This document shows positions 59,299 to 64,000 of a stretch of 64,000 nucleotides of DNA, in pieces. Position 1 is the stretch's first letter, and every line of letters starts with the position of its first letter. The position numbers were made by a program, and so were the translations under genes. The stretch lies in NCBI RefSeq assembly GCF_014203235.1, contig NZ_JACHIN010000011.1:337257-401256 (forward strand). Direction: 5' to 3'. The notes beneath the pieces were generated by a model. That model worked only from the letters and a program-made list of their open reading frames with translations. It had not been told where the DNA came from and did no database searches. This DNA comes from Nonomuraea endophytica. GTDB taxonomy: Bacteria > Actinomycetota > Actinomycetes > Streptosporangiales > Streptosporangiaceae.

Positions 59299-59703
59299 AT
59301 GACGCGCACCTCCGCCCGCACCCAATACGCCCTGCGAGCCATGGTCACGCTCGCCGCCGCCGACGGCCCTCTGACGGCCGGGCGCATCTCGGCCAGCCAG
59401 GACATCCCCCGCCGGTTCTGCGACAACATCCTGCTCCAGCTGCGCCGGGGCGGCCTCGTGATCAGCATGCGCGGCCCCGAGGGCGGCTACCGCCTGGCCC
59501 GCCCGCCCGAGACGATCTCCCTGGCCGACGTCATCGTGGTCGTCGAGGGCATCGACCAGGACCACGACCACTTCCCCGGCGCGGCCGCACCCCTGGCCGC
59601 CGTGTGGAGCGAGATCCGCGAGCACGAGACCAGGCTGCTCAGCGAGATCACCCTCGCCCAGATCGTCACCACCTTCCGCGGCCACAGCACCCGCGCCTCC
59701 TGA
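59299..59703 (+). CDS. Rrf2-family transcriptional regulator
   Basis: 134 residues: TQYALRAMVTLAAADGPLTA, RISASQDIPRRFCDNILLQL, then RRGGLVISMRGPEGGYRLAR are the Rrf2 winged helix. Only one Cys is present, so it lacks the three-Cys iron-sulfur site of IscR/NsrR and probably senses something else. ATG 59299 is chosen with GGAG upstream; the longer frame adds unrelated sequence. Confidence 0.9.
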   Translation: MTRTSARTQYALRAMVTLAAADGPLTAGRISASQDIPRRFCDNILLQLRRGGLVISMRGPEGGYRLARPPETISLADVIVVVEGIDQDHDHFPGAAAPLAAVWSEIREHETRLLSEITLAQIVTTFRGHSTRAS

Positions 59704-59751
59704 CCCTCCACGTCGAGGCCGGATCGGGTGACCTCGCCTGGACGCGTGGGG

Positions 59752-59801
59752 TTGACGTGCCCCGAGAGGCACGTATCTTTCGCTTAGGAAAGTTTCCTAA
59801 G
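59752..59801 (+). promoter_or_regulatory. Promoter with a perfect palindromic operator at the start site
   Basis: TTGACG (59752-59757), 16-bp spacer, TATCTT (59774-59779). The spacer itself ends a dyad CGTGCC-6 nt-GGCACG (59756-59773). CTTAGGAAAGTTTCCTAAG, a 19-base palindrome around a central G, covers 59783-59801, right where transcription should begin. It drives the small secreted protein at 59885. Confidence 0.7.
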
Positions 59802-59884
59802 AATTGCCCTCCGTCGTACGCACCCGGGGTCAGGCCTGCACCGGGGCGTACGGAACCATCCGTCACCAGTACATAGGAGAGGGT

Positions 59885-60196
59885 ATGAGAAGAACCCCGC
59901 GCGCCCTCGCGGCGACCGCGCTCGCGGTGGGAGCCATCACCGTCGCGTCGGGCGCGCTGATCCCGGCGTCGGCCCAAGCCGGTGATTGCGAATACGCCAT
60001 CGGCCAGAATTCGTTCTCCGCCCGTTGCGCGACGAGCGGCCCCGCCTACCAGTACCGCGCGTATGTCCAGTGCGTCAACGGCCGCCGCGACGGCGGCTGG
60101 ACGACGACCAACAGCGGCCAGTGGAGCGCGGCCAGTTGCGGTCCGTGGTGGATCGACCGGCTGAGCTACGGCCTGGACGTGCGCCCGGTCCCCTGA
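59885..60196 (+). CDS. Small secreted protein of unknown function
   Basis: 103 residues. Signal peptide about 1-32 (MRRTPRALAATALAVGAITV, ending ASAQAG). The mature part is about 70 residues with four Cys (DCEY, ARCAT, VQCVN, ASCGP), so two disulfides are likely, and it is rich in aromatic residues (GPWWIDRLSYGL). I recognise no family. AGGAGAGGG precedes ATG 59885. Its own promoter and palindromic operator suggest tight regulation. Confidence 0.8.
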   Translation: MRRTPRALAATALAVGAITVASGALIPASAQAGDCEYAIGQNSFSARCATSGPAYQYRAYVQCVNGRRDGGWTTTNSGQWSAASCGPWWIDRLSYGLDVRPVP

Positions 60197-60322
60197 TGTG
60201 CACACCGCGGTACCGCCTCTCGGGGCGGTACCGCCTCGCCATCCCTTGCTCTCTGACAACGGACAGTTGACACTGATCACAACCGGGGGAAAAGTGCCAT
60301 CCACCCTCAGGGAGTGATCGCC

Positions 60323-61762
60323 GTGGCCCCTCCGAACCATCACACCCCCTCACGCCGCCGCTTACTGAAGTCCGGGATCGTCCTGGGCGCCGCCACCGGC
60401 ATCGGCGGCACCACCGCGGCCGCCGACTCGACCGCCTGGGAACCCGTGCGCGACCCGCGCGAGAAGAGCATGGTCAACGTGCCGTTCGAGGGCTTCGAGA
60501 AGGTCAGGACCGGGCTCATCGGCCTCGGCAACCGGGGCGGCAGCCAGGACCTGCGGTTCGCCGCCGTCTCCACGATCACCGCCGTGTGCGACATCCGGCC
60601 GGAACGGGTCACCCGCACCATCGCCCGCATCATGGAACAGGGCTTCCAGGACGTCGAGCCGGTCGGATACTCGGCGGGCGAGGAGGACTTCCTCAAGCTC
60701 GTCCAGCGCGACGACATCGACCTGATCTACGTCGCCACCCCCTGGGAGTGGCACTATCGCCAGGCCAAGGCTGCCATGGAACACGGCAAGCACGTCGCCG
60801 TCGAGCTGCCGATCTCCCCGCACCTGGAGGAGATCTGGAACCTGGTCCGCATCTCGGAACGCACCCGCAAGCACTGCATGCTCCTGGAGAACGTCAACTA
60901 CTTCCGGCCCGAGCTGCAGATGTTCAACATGGTCCGGGCGGGGCTCTTCGGCGACCTGCAACACGGTTCCGGTGGTTATGTCCACGACCTGCGCTGGCCG
61001 TACCTGTTCGGCGGGGCCTATCATCCCGAGCACTGGCGGCGGCGCTGGCAGACGCGGATGAACGCCCTGCACTACCCGATGCACGGCCTGGGTCCGGTGT
61101 CGGCGGCCATGGGCATCAACCGCGGCGACCGCTTCGACGAACTGGTCGCCGTCGCGTCCCTGCCCAAGGCGCTGGCCCTGTTCCGCGAGGAGGATCCGCG
61201 GGTGGGGCCGGACCACTCGTCGTGGCAGGACAGGCCGTACATCTCGGGTGACCGGCACACCTGCTTCGTCACCACCGCCGCCGGCCGGTTCATCCGGGTC
61301 GAGCATGACGTGAACTCCCCGCACCCGTACACCAGGGAGACCACGCTCACCGGGACCAGGGGGTCGATCGAGCTCGACAACGCCCGGGTCTACCTCGAGT
61401 CACTCGGCCACAACGACCACGCGTGGCGGACCGGCGGCGCGTACACCGGCATTCTGAAGCAGCACGACCACTGGCTGTGGCCCTTGCTGGAACGGCTGGC
61501 CGGCCAGTACGGCGGGCACGGCGGCGGCGACTTCGTCTCCATCTTCCGCCTCGTCCAGCTGATGCGGCTCGGCCTGACCCCCGACATCGACGTCTACGAC
61601 TCGGCGGCGTGGTGCTCGGTGATCCCGCTCAGCCACGAGTCGCTGAAGACCGAGCGCCTGCATCCGGTCAAGGTGCCCGACTTCACCCGTGGCCGGTGGA
61701 AGGAGGCACGTCCCACGTTCGACCGCCCGCAGCCGGAGGACCCACAGCTTCAAGGCAGATGA
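60323..61762 (+). CDS. Gfo/Idh/MocA-family protein, GH109-like (NAD-dependent alpha-N-acetylgalactosaminidase type), Tat-exported
   Basis: About 479 residues. The N-terminus has a twin-arginine signal, SRRRLLKSGIVLGAAT. The Rossmann motif GLIGLGNRGG and the sugar-binding segments PWEWHYRQAKAAMEHGKHV and MLLENVNYFRPELQM follow the Gfo/Idh/MocA plan. HYPMHGLGPV and GINRGDRFDELV closely resemble GH109 glycosidases, which use NAD to cleave alpha-N-acetylgalactosamine. GTG 60323 is preferred because GGAG lies eight bases before it; GTG 60314 would add three residues. Confidence 0.82.
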   Translation: MAPPNHHTPSRRRLLKSGIVLGAATGIGGTTAAADSTAWEPVRDPREKSMVNVPFEGFEKVRTGLIGLGNRGGSQDLRFAAVSTITAVCDIRPERVTRTIARIMEQGFQDVEPVGYSAGEEDFLKLVQRDDIDLIYVATPWEWHYRQAKAAMEHGKHVAVELPISPHLEEIWNLVRISERTRKHCMLLENVNYFRPELQMFNMVRAGLFGDLQHGSGGYVHDLRWPYLFGGAYHPEHWRRRWQTRMNALHYPMHGLGPVSAAMGINRGDRFDELVAVASLPKALALFREEDPRVGPDHSSWQDRPYISGDRHTCFVTTAAGRFIRVEHDVNSPHPYTRETTLTGTRGSIELDNARVYLESLGHNDHAWRTGGAYTGILKQHDHWLWPLLERLAGQYGGHGGGDFVSIFRLVQLMRLGLTPDIDVYDSAAWCSVIPLSHESLKTERLHPVKVPDFTRGRWKEARPTFDRPQPEDPQLQGR

Positions 61763-61855
61763 CGTCGTCACCCGCTGAGCCGACATACCTCGGACATACC
61801 GGCGATTCCTACGATCCTTCACGTGAGAAGCATTCGACGCGAGAAGGAAGACGTC

Positions 61856-62359
61856 ATGCGCCGTATCACGGTGACCTGCGCCCTGCTGGCCGTCCTCGGC
61901 AGTGGGTTGCCACTCGCCACCGCGACGCCGGCCGTGGCCGCTGCCTGCACCAGCAAGACGCTGCACTACTACCCCGGTTCCGGGTTCGCGCCGCGTCCTC
62001 GCTACGGGGAGGTCGAGGTCAAGATGAAGATCTGCGGATCGAACCAGGACACCTGGACCGTGAGCGACGTCAACTACTGGCGCAACTCCACCGGCAAGGC
62101 CCTCGGGTTCGAGTTCGACAGCGTCCGGGTGCCCGAGGAGAGCTCGGGCACCCGGACCTACAGCGGGGTGAAGCGGCGCTACAAGGAGTGGAAGCTGAAG
62201 ATCACCGCAAGCACCTGCCCCGCCAAGATCTGCACGCGTTCTTACGGATTCACCGCACGGATCGAGGTCTACATGGAGGGCAACGGCCGCTACAGGTGGA
62301 ACCGGTGGAACAAGACCACCAGCAGCGCCCCGGGCGTCGTCCTGTACACGACGCGCTGA
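61856..62359 (+). CDS. Secreted protein of unknown function
   Basis: 167 residues with a signal peptide about 1-29 (MRRITVTCALLAVLGSG, ending AVAAA). The mature part is basic and rich in Tyr/Trp/Lys, with Cys in AACTSK, KICGSNQ, STCPAK and ICTRS, probably two disulfides. No family recognised. GAAGGAAG precedes the ATG. Convergent with the SARP gene, 5 bp apart. Confidence 0.78.
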   Translation: MRRITVTCALLAVLGSGLPLATATPAVAAACTSKTLHYYPGSGFAPRPRYGEVEVKMKICGSNQDTWTVSDVNYWRNSTGKALGFEFDSVRVPEESSGTRTYSGVKRRYKEWKLKITASTCPAKICTRSYGFTARIEVYMEGNGRYRWNRWNKTTSSAPGVVLYTTR

Positions 62360-62364
62360 GCGAT

Positions 62365-63123
62365 TCAGCGGCCAACCACGTCCAGAGCCGGGTCCCGTCT
62401 CAGCACTGCCTGGTGCAGGCGGCGCAGTGCCGTTCCCGGCTCGATGCCCAGTTCGTCGGCCATGACGCGGCGGATGTCCCGATACACGTCGAGCGCTTCG
62501 GACGGCCGCGACGCCCGGTAGAGGGCCAGCATCAGCTGCGCACGCGGCCGTTCCCGCAGGGGATGCGCGGTGACGTGCCCGGCCAGCATCGGCATCAGCC
62601 CGTGGTGGTCGCCGACGGCCAGGCGCAGGTCGGTGTGGTCCTCCTGGGCGGCCAGGCGTTCCTCGTCCAGGCGCGCGGCCTCGGCACGGGCCCACGGCGC
62701 CCGGATGCCCGCCATCGCCTCCCCCCGCCACAGGGTCAGAGCCCGGTGGAACAGGTCGTCGGCCGCCGCGAGGTCTCCCTGCGCCTTCGCGGTGCGCGCC
62801 CGGCGCACCAGCAGCGAGAACAGCAGCGCGTCCACGTGTTCACGGGGAACGTTGAGCTTGTATCCCCCGGAAACGGTGGCGATGCCGGCGTGCGGCGAGA
62901 GCAGGCCGCGCAGCTTCGACACCACGATCTGTAACTGCTTGGCCGCCGTCGTCGCGGTGCTCTCGCCCCAGACCTGGGCGAGCAGGTGGTCCGCGGAAAC
63001 CGGCTGCCCGGCGCTCAGCGCCAACCTGGTCAGGACTCCGACCCGTCGCTCGCCGGCCAGCGGGAGCCGCGTACCGCCCGCGCTGATCTCCCAGGGTCCC
63101 AGGACGTTGATCTCCATTCCCAT
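62365..63123 (-). CDS. SARP-family (OmpR-type HTH plus BTAD) transcriptional activator
   Basis: 252 residues. The N-terminal winged helix opens MGMEINVLGPWEISAGGTRL, with LLAQVWGESTATTAAKQLQI and VSGGYKLNVP as the usual SARP landmarks. A bacterial transcriptional activation domain about 100-245 follows (RALTLWRGEAMAGI, ALYRASRPSEALDVYRDIRR, LGIEPGTALRRLHQAVLRRD). SARPs activate antibiotic clusters by binding TCGAG-type heptamer repeats. Such repeats lie at 23182-23211 upstream of the NRPS-PKS operon, but 39 kb away, so a link is only a possibility. GGGAG lies upstream of ATG 63123; ATG 63117 is an alternative. Confidence 0.9.
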   Translation of the reverse strand: MGMEINVLGPWEISAGGTRLPLAGERRVGVLTRLALSAGQPVSADHLLAQVWGESTATTAAKQLQIVVSKLRGLLSPHAGIATVSGGYKLNVPREHVDALLFSLLVRRARTAKAQGDLAAADDLFHRALTLWRGEAMAGIRAPWARAEAARLDEERLAAQEDHTDLRLAVGDHHGLMPMLAGHVTAHPLRERPRAQLMLALYRASRPSEALDVYRDIRRVMADELGIEPGTALRRLHQAVLRRDPALDVVGR

Positions 63124-63212
63124 CAGTGCGTGCTCCCGCGACCTTTCCGTCCGCCTCTCAGTTGATTTCCACTGTAAGGACGGGGCGGCCCCGGCGATGT
63201 CCGGTGAACGCC

Positions 63213-63917
63213 CTACATCCGGGCCGCGCGGAGTACCCGGCGCACGGCGCCACGCAGCCACTGGTGGGCCCCGTCGGCGGTGTGGCGCGGGTGCCAGGCC
63301 ATGCCGATCGCCAGTGGCGGCAGCGGCAGCGGGATCTCCAGCAGGCGCAGCCCCATGGCGTGCGCCGCGTCGCTGAGCGGTGAAGGCGGCTCGCCCGGCG
63401 GCGCGGTCGGCACCAGGCAGACCACGTCGCCCGCCGCGGCCGGCGCCATCGCCGCCAGATGTCCGGGCAGGACGGCGATGACCCGCCGGCTGAGTCCTTG
63501 CTCGGCCAGGGCCGCGTCCAGCGGGCCGGTGAAACGTCCCGTGCGGCTGACCGCCACGTGTTCGGCCGCGGCCAGCCCGGCGGGCGTCAGGATTCCGTCG
63601 GCGAGCGGGTGCCCGGCCCTGACGCCGGCCGCCATCCGCAGCGTGACCAGCTCTTCGACCCGGGTCTCCGGGTCGACGTGGTCGATGGCCCCGATCTCCA
63701 GGTCGATCCGGCCCTCGCGCAGCGCGGGGCCCGCCTCCCACTCCTCGGCCAGCACCCGCAGCGAGACGCCCGGCGCCCGGCTGCGCGCCAGTTCCAGGAG
63801 TCCCGGCGCCAGCGCCGCGCCGACCAGGTCCGAGGCCAGCACAGTGAAGGTGCGCCGCAGCGCTGCGGGGTCGATCCCGCCGCGACCATGAGGTTTTTCG
63901 GGCTGTGGCGCGATCAA
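63213..63917 (-). pseudogene. LysR-type effector domain lacking the N-terminal helix-turn-helix
   Basis: 234 residues from a TTG at 63917 that match only the LysR substrate-binding domain (RRTFTVLASDLVGAALAPGL, HPLADGILTPAGL, ending LPPLAIGMAWHPRHTADGAH). The usual 60-90 residue DNA-binding segment is absent. The same frame meets a TGA at 63992-63990, and the other minus-strand frames upstream show no helix-turn-helix before the window edge. It is probably a truncated remnant; an HTH further right in another frame cannot be excluded. Confidence 0.6.
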
Positions 63918-64000
63918 TGGGGAGCTGTTACTGAACGTGACGACCGGGTCGGGTGTATTGGCGCGGGTCGCGATCTTGTAACACAGTGCTCATGGCTACG

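Overview
The window is high-GC DNA from an actinomycete: GTG and TTG starts, ATGA/GTGA start-stop overlaps, an F420-dependent oxidoreductase, SARP and LAL-type regulators, and many secreted enzymes. A Streptosporangiales genus such as Nonomuraea would fit, but that is an impression and not a result. I saw no rRNA, tRNA, CRISPR array or intact insertion sequence.

Layout. (1) 1-6.2 kb, minus strand: the first 1,500 codons of a modular type I PKS that runs off the left edge, with a KSQ-AT-ACP loading module predicted to start with propionate, behind a LuxR-type regulator. (2) 6.2-7.2 kb: a gene graveyard with the C-terminal remnant of a DrrB-like permease and a fragment of a PucR-like regulator. 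(3) 7.2-22.4 kb: ordinary accessory genes. These are two AraC regulators, an SDR-MDR fusion, a GH16 glucanase with a palindromic operator, hydrolase/cupin genes divergent from a MarR gene, a secreted nuclease/phosphatase-fold protein, DrrA with a truncated DrrB, an Lrp/DMT/aldo-keto reductase group and an Ntn amidase. (4) 22.4-23.3 kb: about 900 non-coding bases with three consecutive nested stem-loops, a sigma70-like promoter and a triple TCGAGG (SARP-box) promoter.

(5) 23.3-49.8 kb, plus strand: one hybrid NRPS-PKS operon with overlapping or nearly touching genes. It runs: type II thioesterase fused to a degenerate phosphopantetheinyl transferase; NRPS A-PCP-C-A-PCP; PKS KS-AT-KR-DH-PCP; MbtH; NRPS C-A-PCP; NRPS C-A-PCP-C-A-PCP; NRPS C-A-PCP-TE; MFS exporter. 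Read colinearly, the line would make X1, X2 (activated by an aminoadipate-reductase-like A domain), a reduced and dehydrated malonate unit, Gly, X5, Ser and Ser. The condensation domain after the first Ser looks like the dehydrating (Ser to dehydroalanine) type, and release is by a TE with a Cys nucleophile. I do not recognise the product. This line is the best candidate in the window for an undescribed system.

(6) 49.8-64 kb: housekeeping and accessory genes past a 17-bp tandem repeat. They include an LLM oxidoreductase, a membrane/propeller protein, an MFS and LysR pair, a ComB-like phosphatase, a small deaminase-like protein, a frameshifted alcohol dehydrogenase, a TauE/Rrf2 pair, secreted proteins, a GH109-like protein, a SARP regulator and a LysR fragment without its DNA-binding domain.

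The left-hand PKS and the hybrid operon are probably two separate clusters: 17 kb of unrelated genes lies between them and they point in opposite directions.
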